From NCBI GenBank assembly GCA_016934125.1, contig JAFGTL010000786.1, positions 1-6,266 on the forward strand: DNA of 6,266 nucleotides. Reading direction: 5' to 3'. Source of the stretch: Candidatus Hydrogenedentota bacterium. Lineage in GTDB: Bacteria; Hydrogenedentota; Hydrogenedentia; Hydrogenedentales; SLHB01. Positions 1 to 6,055 of the stretch are shown here, piece by piece (position 1 is the stretch's first letter; each line of letters opens with the position of its first letter). The notes beneath the pieces were generated by a model. It was given only the letters and a program-made list of their open reading frames with translations, ran no database searches and was not told where the DNA came from. A program made the translations under genes and the position numbers.

Positions 1-1
1 C

Positions 2-235
2 GAGCACTTCATGGAGTTCGCGATTCCGGGCTTCATCCAGCGGTTCTGCACGCCGAACGCCCTCACGACGCTCATGGAGTACCTCGTGGACTATGCCTCG
101 CCCGAGACGCGCGCAGCCGGCGAGCGCGCCGTCGAGCATGAACTGGCCCAGTTGCCCGAATCGCCTCAGAAGCAGGAACTGCTGAGCCGGCTCGAACGTA
201 TCCGCACAACGGATGCCCGGGATCTGTACTTCTAG
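2..235 (+). CDS. C-terminal end of an unidentified protein (5' truncated)
   Basis: This is the open 3' end of a gene that starts before the window. The frame runs from base 2 with no stop until TAG at 233-235, giving 77 residues that end in ARDLYF. An ATG at 11 lies in frame but has no ribosome-binding site in view, and the reading frame continues upstream of it, so I treat it as internal. The visible part has a hydrophobic stretch (EFAIPGFIQRFCTP) followed by charged helices rich in Glu, Arg and Leu, with no signal peptide, membrane span or catalytic motif. The pattern P-x-FIQ-x-x-CTP-x-x-L followed by a charged helix faintly recalls the C-terminal tail of GT-B glycosyltransferases such as lipid-A-disaccharide synthase. 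That is a memory-based impression only and I do not assign a function. It lies on the same strand as the NRPS but about 350 bases upstream, so membership of the same transcript is uncertain. Confidence 0.6.
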   Translation, partial: EHFMEFAIPGFIQRFCTPNALTTLMEYLVDYASPETRAAGERAVEHELAQLPESPQKQELLSRLERIRTTDARDLYF

Positions 236-442
236 GCGGTTCGGGGCGCTCGGCGAGGCTGTGAGCCCCTCCCCCACTCGGCTCATGCCGCCCTCGAAGA
301 GTTCCCGAACGGGGCGCCGGTATGGGCATACGGCGGTAACCCATTCTGCTGCAGCATGTTGTCGACACTCACCCGGGAGAACGTGGCATCCAGGTGACGC
401 TCGTGAAGGCCGTGTATCAAAGGAAACCTCACGCGGCCGGGG

Positions 443-465
443 CTAGTCCAGTTTAGGTAGACTAG
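443..465. promoter_or_regulatory. AT-richer inverted repeat, possible operator
   Basis: CTAGTC at 443-448 is the exact reverse complement of GACTAG at 460-465, with an 11-base spacer. It sits in the least GC-rich patch of the intergenic region, about 125 bases upstream of the NRPS start, where a regulator-binding site or promoter would be expected. No matching -35/-10 elements could be assigned. A six-base arm can arise by chance, so this is only a candidate. Confidence 0.22.
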
Positions 466-482
466 TGTGTCGAGCCCGCCCA

Positions 483-515
483 GGATGGATAGACGCCCTT
501 AACCCGCTATCCTCC
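483..515 (+). promoter_or_regulatory. Leader hairpin with an anti-Shine-Dalgarno CCTCC arm
   Basis: GGA-T-GGATAG (483-492) pairs with CTATCCTCC (507-515). The stem has nine base pairs with one bulged T at 486 and a 14-base loop. The 3' arm ends in CCTCC (511-515), which is complementary to both GGAGG sequences downstream (565-569 and 604-608). The leader could therefore either form this hairpin or mask a ribosome-binding site. The pairing is read directly from the sequence; a regulatory role is inference. Confidence 0.25.
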
Positions 516-533
516 AGGCAGATACGAGTCCAT

Positions 534-549
534 TGCCGGCCTGCCGGCA
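534..549. repeat. TGCCGGC tandem and palindromic repeat
   Basis: TGCCGGC occurs at 534-540 and again at 542-548. The block also reads as an inverted repeat (TGCCGGC/GCCGGCA), and 541-550 is a perfect ten-base palindrome. A further partial copy, TGCCGG, lies at 591-596 across the NRPS start. The arms are too close to form an RNA hairpin, so a protein-binding site is more plausible than a terminator. In GC-rich DNA such a palindrome may also be chance. Confidence 0.22.
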
Positions 550-556
550 GTGAGAC

Positions 557-577
557 CGGGGCGGGGAGGTCGCCCCG
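557..577 (+). promoter_or_regulatory. GC hairpin presenting a Shine-Dalgarno sequence in its loop
   Basis: CGGGGCG (557-563) and CGCCCCG (571-577) form a perfect seven-base-pair stem around the loop GGGAGGT, which contains the ribosome-binding sequence GGAGG at 565-569. An ATG follows at 579, nine bases after GGAGG, which is suitable spacing. That ATG is not in the NRPS frame: it opens a 28-codon frame ending at 665, across the NRPS start. The element is either the ribosome-binding site of a leader peptide or the true NRPS site separated from its frame by a one-base indel. Confidence 0.35.
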
Positions 578-578
578 A

Positions 579-665
579 ATGCCGTTTCGTTGCCGGAGAA
601 TCAGGAGGGAATCCCCATCGTCAAGCAGATTTTCGAGTCGCCGCCGGAGCAGCGCCGGGGCCTGA
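579..665 (+). CDS. Possible 28-codon leader ORF overlapping the NRPS start
   Basis: ATG at 579 follows GGAGG with good spacing and opens a short Arg/Ser-rich frame (MPFRCRRIRRESPSSSRF and onward) that stops at TGA 663-665. It overlaps the first 25 NRPS codons in another frame. Its composition looks like the off-frame shadow of GC-rich coding DNA, so a real peptide is doubtful. It is listed because its initiation signals are better than those of the NRPS itself. It could act as a translated leader, or simply mark the original NRPS start before an indel. Confidence 0.2.
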   Translation: MPFRCRRIRRESPSSSRFSSRRRSSAGA

Positions 666-3600
666 TCGAGACGCACCTGCGTGAACGGGTGGCCCAGGCG
701 CTGAATACGGATCCGGGCGCGGTTCCGGTGGATCGGAACGTCATCGAGTTGGGCCTGGACTCGCTCATGATCATGGAATTGGTGAGCGGACTCGCGCAGG
801 ACTTCCAGTTGTCGTTCTACGCGCGGGAGATCTTCGAGCGTCCGTCCATCGACGCGATGGCGGACTACATCGCGGGCGAACTGAACGGGAACGGCCAGGA
901 GGGCGGGGGCGCGCAGGCGGGAACGGCTGAGTTCGTGAATCCCTTCGCGGCGGGAAACGCGGCCGAAGTCCCCGTGCCCGAGGGGGATACGCGCAATCCG
1001 CCGGCCGTGTTCCTGCTCTCGAGTCCCCGTTCGGGTTCGACACTGCTGCGGGTGATGCTGGCGGGGCACTCGGAGCTGTTCTGCCCGCCGGAACTCCATC
1101 TCCTGCCTTTCCGGGCCATGAAGGAACGGGACGAGAAGCTCGGCGCGAGTTACCTGGGCGAGGGCCTGCAGCGTACGCTCATGGAACTGCACGGGATCAA
1201 TGCCGACGCGGCAGGACGGCACGTGACGGAGTGGCTCGAACGGGACGAGCCGATCCAGCGGGTGTATGGCCGGCTTCAGCGGCTCGCGGCCCCGCGCATG
1301 CTGGTGGACAAGTCGCCCACGTACGCGTCGGATCGGGCGACGCTGGATCGGGCCGAGGCCCTGTTTGACGCGCCGAAGTATCTGTTCCTGGTGCGGCATC
1401 CCTATGCCGTGATCGAGTCGATTGTGCGGAACCGGATGAACCGGCTGCTCGGCGCCGATGGGGTGGATCCGTTTGTGTTCGCGGAGCAGGTGTGGACGGC
1501 CTCGCACGCGAATACGTTGGATTTTCTCGAGGGGATCCCGGCCGAACGGCACTGCACGGTGCGGTATGAGGATCTGGTGCGGGAACCGGAGCGGGTGCTG
1601 GGCGAGGTGTGTGCGTTCCTGGGTGTGCCGTTCCAGGAGGCCCTGCTCACGCCCTACGACGGGCCCCGGATGACGGATGGCGTGCATGCGAAGTCCATGG
1701 CCATCGGCGATCCGGGCTTCCTCAAGCACGACTCGATTGACGGTTCGCTCGGCGAGGTGTGGAAGACGATCCGGCTTCCGAAGCCGTTGGGGCACGCGGC
1801 CCGCGAGGTGGCCGCGCGACTCGACTACGACTTGCCTGCGAGCACCCCGGGTGCGACGGGGCCCAGCCAAGGCTCGGGGGCCGGCGAGGTGGCGGAGTCC
1901 GGGGATAGAGAAGAGGCCGGAACGGACGGCACGCAAGCCGTGTCGCTGGCGGAGATGTCGGCGCGCTCGGGGCTGACGAACGCGCAGTTGGCGATCTGGT
2001 TCGGGCAGAAGCTGCGGCCCGATGTGCCGCAGTACAACATGGGGGGCCTCGTGCGGCTGCCGGAGACGATGCGTCCGGAACTCGTCGAGGAGACGTGCCG
2101 GCTCCTGATCGATCGGACGGATGTGTTGCGGACGGTGGTGGACGAGGTTGAGGGGATTCCGCAGCCGCGGGTGCTGACGGCGATGCCGTTTACGCTTGAG
2201 CGGATGGACTTCCGCGAGGCGGCCGCGCCGGAACAGGCGTTGGAGGAGTGGGCGCGGGAGCGCACGCTACGGCGGTTCGACTTGACGCAGCGGCTGTTCG
2301 ACTTGGTGCTGGCGCGGCTCGGTGACACGGACTGGGTGTTGTTCGTCAACCAGCACCATCTGATCTGCGATGGACTGTCGGCGGATCTACTGATGGCGCG
2401 GTTCGTCGAGTTGTATGGATACGTGGCCCGCGGCCGGGGCCAGGACGCGCCCCCGTATCCTTCGTATGAGCAGTACGCCCGGCTCGAGCGCAGGCAGCGG
2501 GAATCGGGGGCGTTCGCCGACGAAATCGCGTACTGGCGCGCCAAGCTGGCGGAGCCGTTCGAGCCCATCGCGTTCTACGGGCAAACCCCCGAGAAGCGGG
2601 ACACGCGCCTGGAGCGGATGACGTGCGATCTAGGCACGGCGCGCACGGAGCGGCTGATCGCCCTGGCCCGGGATAGCCGGTTCGAGTGCAAGACGATCGA
2701 CGCGGCGCTGTTCAACATGCTGACGGCGGCGCTGTTCGCGTACGTGCACCGGGTGAGCGGCAACGAACGCGTCGCCATCGGCACGATGCAGCACAACCGG
2801 CATCCCGAATCGCGCGACGTCATCGGCATGTTCGTCGGGGCGGCGCCGTTGCGCCTCGCCATCGAGCCGGATGAAACGCTTCGATCGCTCTGCGGGAAGG
2901 TGCGGGCTGAATCGCTCGAGATCCGACGGCACTCGCGCGGGGTGGTGATGGCCCGTCAGCAGGATCGCGCCTACGACGTGCTTGTGAACTACCAGGTCGG
3001 GGAGGTGGGCGATTCGGCCGAGGCGCCGCTGAGCGCCAAATGGATCCCGACGGGCTGCGGCGTTGAGTCGCTCGCGCTGCAGATCCTCAACTTCCGCGGC
3101 ACGGGTGCGATCCGCCTCCATTTCGATCTGCACGCCGATCTGTTCGACGAAGAACTGCGCGCCCGTGTGCTGGAGCATTTTCTGGCGGTGCTGGACGCGT
3201 TCATCGCAGATCCGGAACAGCGCGTGGGCGACGTGGAACTCCTGACGGATGAAGAGCGGCACCTATTGCTCGACGCGTTCAACCGGACGGCGGCGCCGTA
3301 TCCGGAGGGATGCACCGCGTGCGAGTTGGTGGAGGGCGAGGCCCGGAAGCATCCGGATCGCGTTGCGATACGATTCGACGGGCAGTCGGTGACGTATGCC
3401 GAGTTGGAGGCCCGGGCCAATCAGTTGGCCCATTGCCTCCAGCGGCGGGGTATCGGGCCGGAACGCATCGTGGCGATTTGCGTCGAGCGTTCCGTCGAGA
3501 TGGTGGTAGGCGTGCTGGGGGTGATGAAGGCCGGAGGCGCTTACCTGCCGCTGGATCCGACGTATCCGCTGGATCGGCTGGCCTTCATGTTCAACGACAG

Positions 3601-6055
3601 CGGCGCGGCCCTGCTGTTGACGCAGTCGCACCTGAAAAACAAGTATGCGGGCGCGGACGTGCCCACGCTGTGCCTTGACACAGACTGGGGCGAAGTGGCG
3701 GCCGAGTCCACGGCGCCCGCGGCCAACGCGGCCAGGGCGGATTCGCTGGCCTATGTGTTCTACACGTCCGGATCGACGGGGCGGCCCAAGGGCGTGCTGA
3801 TCGAGCACCGGGGCCTGTGCAACCTGATGGCGTATCAGCAGCGGACGTGCCAACGCCTCGAACAGGAGCGGGTGCTCCAGTTCGCGTCGTTCAGTTTCGA
3901 CATGTCGGTGTGGGACGTGTTCATGGCGCTCGGGGGCGGCAATACGCTCTGCCTCGCGGCACAGGACGTGTTGACGTCGCCGAGCCTGCTCAGCGCGTTC
4001 ATCCGGGACGAGGACATCACCTTCGCCACCTTCCCCCCCACCATGCTGCGCCTGTTGCAGGCTGAGGAATTGCCCGGTTTGCGGACGGTGGTGAGCGGCG
4101 GGGAGCGGTGCCCGGCGGACGTGGTGAACGCGTGGGCACCGGGCCGGCTGTTCCTCAACGCATACGGCCCGACGGAGGCGACGGTGGCGACGACCATCGC
4201 GGTGTGCGAAGCGCCGTGCAATGAGAATCCGCCCATCGGCCGGCCCCTGGCCAACATGCGGGTGTACATTCTGGATCGATACGGCAATCCGGCGCCGCTG
4301 GGCGTGCCGGGAGAGTTGTATGTGGGCGGCGTCGGCGTCGGGCGTGGGTATCTGAACCGGCCGGCGCTCACCGAGGCGCATTTCGTGCCGGATCCGTTCG
4401 GCGGAGGCGGCGGCGGGCGCCTCTATCGAACCGGCGATCTCGCGCGATACCGGCGGGATGGGAATGTCGAGTTCCTGGGGCGTACGGACGATCAGGTGAA
4501 AATCTACGGCAACCGGGTGGAATTGGGCGAGATCGAGGCGACGCTCGAACTGCACTCGAAGGTGAACGCGGCCGTCGTGGTGGCACGGTCGGAGGCCGAT
4601 GGCACACAGCGCCTCGTCGCGTACGTGGTGCCGGAGTCCGGGGCCACGGTGTCGGCGGATGAGCTTCGGGACTATCTGAACGCCCGCCTGGCCGCGTACA
4701 TGGTCCCGACGCAGTATGCGGTGGTTGATGCGCTGCCGGTGAGTCCGGGCGGGAAAGTGGATCGGCGCGCGCTGCCGGAGCCCGGCCGGTTGGGGGACGA
4801 AGCGGGCGCGGGCGGACGCGCGCAACCCCGCACCGACACAGAACGGCGCCTCTGCCGGATCTGGGCGCGGCTGCTCGGGCTGCAGACGGTAGGCATCCAC
4901 GACAACTTCTTCGACTTGGGCGGGGACTCGCTGCGCAGCATCCAGATTGCGGATCAGGCGCGGCGGGAAGGCATCGAGTTCACGCCCGGCATGCTGTACG
5001 AACGCCCGACGGTGGCTGGACTGGCGTCGGTGGCGTCGATCAGTTCGCCGTCGGCAGCGGCGGCAGGCGACGCGGTGTCGCCGGAATCGCTGCTCAATGC
5101 GGCGTCGCCGGAAGACGGGGTTCCGGTGGTGGTGCCCATCAAGCCCGGGGGCCGGAAACGGCCGTTCTTCTGCGTGGCGCCGGCGGGTGGCGTGGTGTTT
5201 CCGTACATCAACCTGGTGCCGTATCTCGATCCGGATCGGCCCTTCTATGGGCTTCAGGATCCGGGGCTGGCCAAGGGGCACAAGCCGTACGGGACGGTGG
5301 AGGAGTTGGCGCGACACTACGTGAAGGCCATGCGGGCGGCCCAGCCCGAGGGGCCGTATCTGCTGGGCGGGTGGTCGTTTGGCGGGACAGTGGCATTCGA
5401 GATGGCCCGTCAGTTGTGCGAGGAGGGCGAGGAGCCGGGGCTGGTGGCCCTGATGGACACGGGCGGCATGGTGCCCGGGGGCTGGAACCGTTTCCGGTTT
5501 CGGGAATTGGGCGAGGTGGCCCTGGGATTCATCAAGTATACGACGTGGGCATTGCGCAACGCGGGGCCGTACGTGCGCGATGCGGTGTACGTGGTGGCGA
5601 CTTCGGCACGGCGCCGGAAGAAGGAGCACGCGGAGAAGCCCTCGATTTCAGAGTTCTTCGGCTGGGTGTGGCTGGATGCGGTGCGCCGGTATTCGCTGAA
5701 GCATGCCGACGTGGCCGAGGTGGTGCCGGAGGAATCGAAGCTGCTGTCGGTGCGGCAGCCCGCGGCGTATCCGATCTTGCGGGTGAACAACGCCAATTTC
5801 CGTGCCCTGCGTCGCTACACTCCGGGCGTGTATCCCGGCCGGGTGACGCTGTTCCGCGCAGAGAACCAGCCGTTCCGGAAACGGACGGAGCGCGATCCGA
5901 GCCTGGGTTGGGGACAGTTGGCGGAGGGCGGGGTGGACGTCCGGATCGTGCCGGGCAACCACGTGGTCATGTTCCGGAAACCCTTCATCGAGCAGCTCGG
6001 CACCGGACTGAGGGCCTGTCTGGACGAGGCCGATCCGGGCCCAGGGGACGACTGA
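590..6055 (+). CDS. NRPS, ACP-sulfotransferase-C-A-PCP-TE
   Basis: This is a terminal nonribosomal peptide synthetase of 1821 residues, probably cytosolic. Domains in order: acyl carrier protein (about 18-97, Ser58), PAPS-dependent sulfotransferase (138-415), condensation (458-890, HHLICDG at 589-595), adenylation (905-1397, core motifs A1-A10 present), peptidyl carrier (1413-1482, Ser1447) and thioesterase (1515-1815, Ser1596/Asp1623/His1791). The expected reaction is to sulfate a hydroxyacyl group on the first carrier, condense it with one activated amino acid and release the product. No loading domain is present, so the acyl group must come from another protein. The start is uncertain. An in-frame stop lies at 551-553, and TTG at 590 is the only usual start codon before the ACP helix, but it has no ribosome-binding site close by. 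GTG at 689 would cut off helix 1, and the first in-frame ATG lies after Ser58. The phosphopantetheinyl transferase gene follows with a one-base overlap. The NRPS assignment is near certain; the start and product are not. Confidence 0.95.
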   Translation: MPENQEGIPIVKQIFESPPEQRRGLIETHLRERVAQALNTDPGAVPVDRNVIELGLDSLMIMELVSGLAQDFQLSFYAREIFERPSIDAMADYIAGELNGNGQEGGGAQAGTAEFVNPFAAGNAAEVPVPEGDTRNPPAVFLLSSPRSGSTLLRVMLAGHSELFCPPELHLLPFRAMKERDEKLGASYLGEGLQRTLMELHGINADAAGRHVTEWLERDEPIQRVYGRLQRLAAPRMLVDKSPTYASDRATLDRAEALFDAPKYLFLVRHPYAVIESIVRNRMNRLLGADGVDPFVFAEQVWTASHANTLDFLEGIPAERHCTVRYEDLVREPERVLGEVCAFLGVPFQEALLTPYDGPRMTDGVHAKSMAIGDPGFLKHDSIDGSLGEVWKTIRLPKPLGHAAREVAARLDYDLPASTPGATGPSQGSGAGEVAESGDREEAGTDGTQAVSLAEMSARSGLTNAQLAIWFGQKLRPDVPQYNMGGLVRLPETMRPELVEETCRLLIDRTDVLRTVVDEVEGIPQPRVLTAMPFTLERMDFREAAAPEQALEEWARERTLRRFDLTQRLFDLVLARLGDTDWVLFVNQHHLICDGLSADLLMARFVELYGYVARGRGQDAPPYPSYEQYARLERRQRESGAFADEIAYWRAKLAEPFEPIAFYGQTPEKRDTRLERMTCDLGTARTERLIALARDSRFECKTIDAALFNMLTAALFAYVHRVSGNERVAIGTMQHNRHPESRDVIGMFVGAAPLRLAIEPDETLRSLCGKVRAESLEIRRHSRGVVMARQQDRAYDVLVNYQVGEVGDSAEAPLSAKWIPTGCGVESLALQILNFRGTGAIRLHFDLHADLFDEELRARVLEHFLAVLDAFIADPEQRVGDVELLTDEERHLLLDAFNRTAAPYPEGCTACELVEGEARKHPDRVAIRFDGQSVTYAELEARANQLAHCLQRRGIGPERIVAICVERSVEMVVGVLGVMKAGGAYLPLDPTYPLDRLAFMFNDSGAALLLTQSHLKNKYAGADVPTLCLDTDWGEVAAESTAPAANAARADSLAYVFYTSGSTGRPKGVLIEHRGLCNLMAYQQRTCQRLEQERVLQFASFSFDMSVWDVFMALGGGNTLCLAAQDVLTSPSLLSAFIRDEDITFATFPPTMLRLLQAEELPGLRTVVSGGERCPADVVNAWAPGRLFLNAYGPTEATVATTIAVCEAPCNENPPIGRPLANMRVYILDRYGNPAPLGVPGELYVGGVGVGRGYLNRPALTEAHFVPDPFGGGGGGRLYRTGDLARYRRDGNVEFLGRTDDQVKIYGNRVELGEIEATLELHSKVNAAVVVARSEADGTQRLVAYVVPESGATVSADELRDYLNARLAAYMVPTQYAVVDALPVSPGGKVDRRALPEPGRLGDEAGAGGRAQPRTDTERRLCRIWARLLGLQTVGIHDNFFDLGGDSLRSIQIADQARREGIEFTPGMLYERPTVAGLASVASISSPSAAAAGDAVSPESLLNAASPEDGVPVVVPIKPGGRKRPFFCVAPAGGVVFPYINLVPYLDPDRPFYGLQDPGLAKGHKPYGTVEELARHYVKAMRAAQPEGPYLLGGWSFGGTVAFEMARQLCEEGEEPGLVALMDTGGMVPGGWNRFRFRELGEVALGFIKYTTWALRNAGPYVRDAVYVVATSARRRKKEHAEKPSISEFFGWVWLDAVRRYSLKHADVAEVVPEESKLLSVRQPAAYPILRVNNANFRALRRYTPGVYPGRVTLFRAENQPFRKRTERDPSLGWGQLAEGGVDVRIVPGNHVVMFRKPFIEQLGTGLRACLDEADPGPGDD
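641..880 (+). other. Domain: N-terminal acyl carrier protein
   Basis: Residues 18-97 of the NRPS form a PKS-type carrier. The motif ELGLDSLMIMELV places the phosphopantetheine attachment site at Ser58 (codon 761-763). The helix III region, YAREIFERPSI, matches the style of carriers that precede sulfotransferases in olefin-synthase-like proteins, as I recall them. A Gly/Ala/Glu-rich linker (98-137) leads to the sulfotransferase. No adenylation, acyltransferase or FkbH-like loading domain precedes it, so its acyl group must arrive in trans. Confidence 0.9.
1001..1834 (+). other. Domain: PAPS-dependent sulfotransferase
   Basis: Residues 138-415 carry the 5'-phosphosulfate loop FLLSSPRSGSTLLRVMLAGH (141-160), the PPELHLLPF segment (166-174), DKSPTYA (240-246) and the 3'-phosphate-binding region LVRHPYAVIESIVR (267-280; Arg269 and Ser277). 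The domain closes with RMTDGV and KHDSIDGSLGEVWKTI. This pattern is that of sulfotransferases embedded in assembly lines, such as the CurM and olefin-synthase type, rather than of free-standing aryl sulfotransferases. The expected role is transfer of sulfate from PAPS to a hydroxyl of the carrier-bound acyl chain. All nucleotide-binding motifs look intact. An acidic, low-complexity linker (416-457) follows. Confidence 0.88.
1961..3259 (+). other. Domain: condensation (starter-like)
   Basis: Residues 458-890 form a full-length condensation domain. C1 reads LTNAQLAIWFGQKL and lacks the Arg of the common AQxRLW form, as in starter-type domains that accept acyl rather than peptidyl donors. The catalytic HHxxxDG is intact as HHLICDG (589-595). 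The C5 region reads IGMFVGAAPLRL, with Gly where Asn is usual, followed by YDVLVNYQ. The domain is expected to join the acyl group on the upstream ACP to the amino acid on the downstream PCP. Assignment to the starter class is an inference from C1 and from the position after an ACP. Confidence 0.9.
3302..4780 (+). other. Domain: adenylation
   Basis: Residues 905-1397 contain every core motif: VTYAELEARANQLA (A1), MKAGGAYLPLD (A2), LAYVFYTSGSTGRPKG (A3), FDMS (A4), NAYGPTE (A5), GELYVGGVGVGRGYL (A6), YRTGDL (A7), the GRTDDQVKIYGNRVELGEIE segment (A8), YMVP (A9) and GGKVDR (A10, Lys1389). Manual alignment to the GrsA phenylalanine domain gives the specificity code D-M-W-T-V-G-A-V-A-K. This resembles Phe-type codes, and also Arg codes of the DVWTIGAV(D/E)K kind without their acidic residue. 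I favour a hydrophobic or aromatic substrate at low confidence. A six-glycine run (1271-1276) separates A6 from A7. Confidence 0.93.
4826..5035 (+). other. Domain: peptidyl carrier protein
   Basis: Residues 1413-1482 form the second carrier. The motif NFFDLGGDSLRSIQIA gives Ser1447 as the phosphopantetheine site, and the LGGDSL form is typical of PCPs next to adenylation domains, unlike the LGLDSL form of the first carrier. An Ala/Ser-rich linker (about 1483-1514) connects to the thioesterase. Confidence 0.92.
5132..6034 (+). other. Domain: type I thioesterase
   Basis: Residues 1515-1815 form the chain-releasing alpha/beta hydrolase. The nucleophile elbow GWSFG puts the catalytic Ser at 1596. 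Asp1623 (VALMDTG) lies 27 residues later, the same spacing as in surfactin thioesterase, and His1791 (PGNHVVMF) completes the triad. The Asp-to-His distance is 168 residues against about 100 in surfactin thioesterase, so the lid region is enlarged; it contains the basic run ARRRKKEH. Release could be by hydrolysis or cyclisation; the sequence does not decide. Confidence 0.9.
6043..6048 (+). promoter_or_regulatory. Ribosome-binding site of the PPTase gene
   Basis: AGGGGA lies six bases upstream of the ATG at 6055, inside the last codons of the NRPS. Together with the TGATG stop/start overlap, it supports ATG 6055 over the internal ATG at 6079, which has no such site. Confidence 0.5.

Larger units (their letters stand above)
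236..589. other. Intergenic region and NRPS 5' leader
   Basis: No convincing gene lies in these 354 bases. Frames are short and lack a start with a ribosome-binding site. I see no clear -35/-10 pair and no hairpin followed by a T-run after the upstream stop; the best candidate is a weak GGCT-GTG-AGCC stem at 257-267. The right half is unusually rich in inverted repeats: 443-465, 483-515, 534-549 and 557-577, listed separately. A start-less open frame of about 38 codons between a TAA near 336 and a TAG at 453-455 could be a gene relic, but I recognise nothing in it. Confidence 0.6.

Noticed and set aside
257..267. Hairpin GGCT-GTG-AGCC after the upstream stop as a terminator
   Set aside because: The stem is only four base pairs and no T-run follows. 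A rho-independent terminator cannot be supported.
239..310. GTTCGGG/CCCGAAC inverted repeat and CGGGGCGC direct repeat (242-249, 310-317)
   Set aside because: The arms are seven to eight bases, nearly 60 bases apart, and made of GC-rich words that recur by chance in such DNA.
443..1936. A 497-codon open frame on the - strand over the leader, ACP and sulfotransferase
   Set aside because: It has Arg/His/Pro-rich shadow composition without recognisable motifs, and the sense strand encodes clear conserved domains.
1825..2568. A 247-codon - strand frame across the sulfotransferase-condensation junction
   Set aside because: It is Ser/Arg-rich antisense shadow of the condensation domain with no supporting start signals.
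4399..4420. Six-glycine run between adenylation motifs A6 and A7 as a slippage or frameshift site
   Set aside because: The reading frame continues correctly into YRTGDL, and this position is a variable loop in adenylation domains.
3263..5629. A 788-codon open frame on the - strand inside the NRPS
   Set aside because: It lies wholly antisense to the adenylation, PCP and thioesterase regions, is rich in Arg, His and Pro, and shows no domain motif. Long antisense frames are a usual by-product of GC-rich codon usage.
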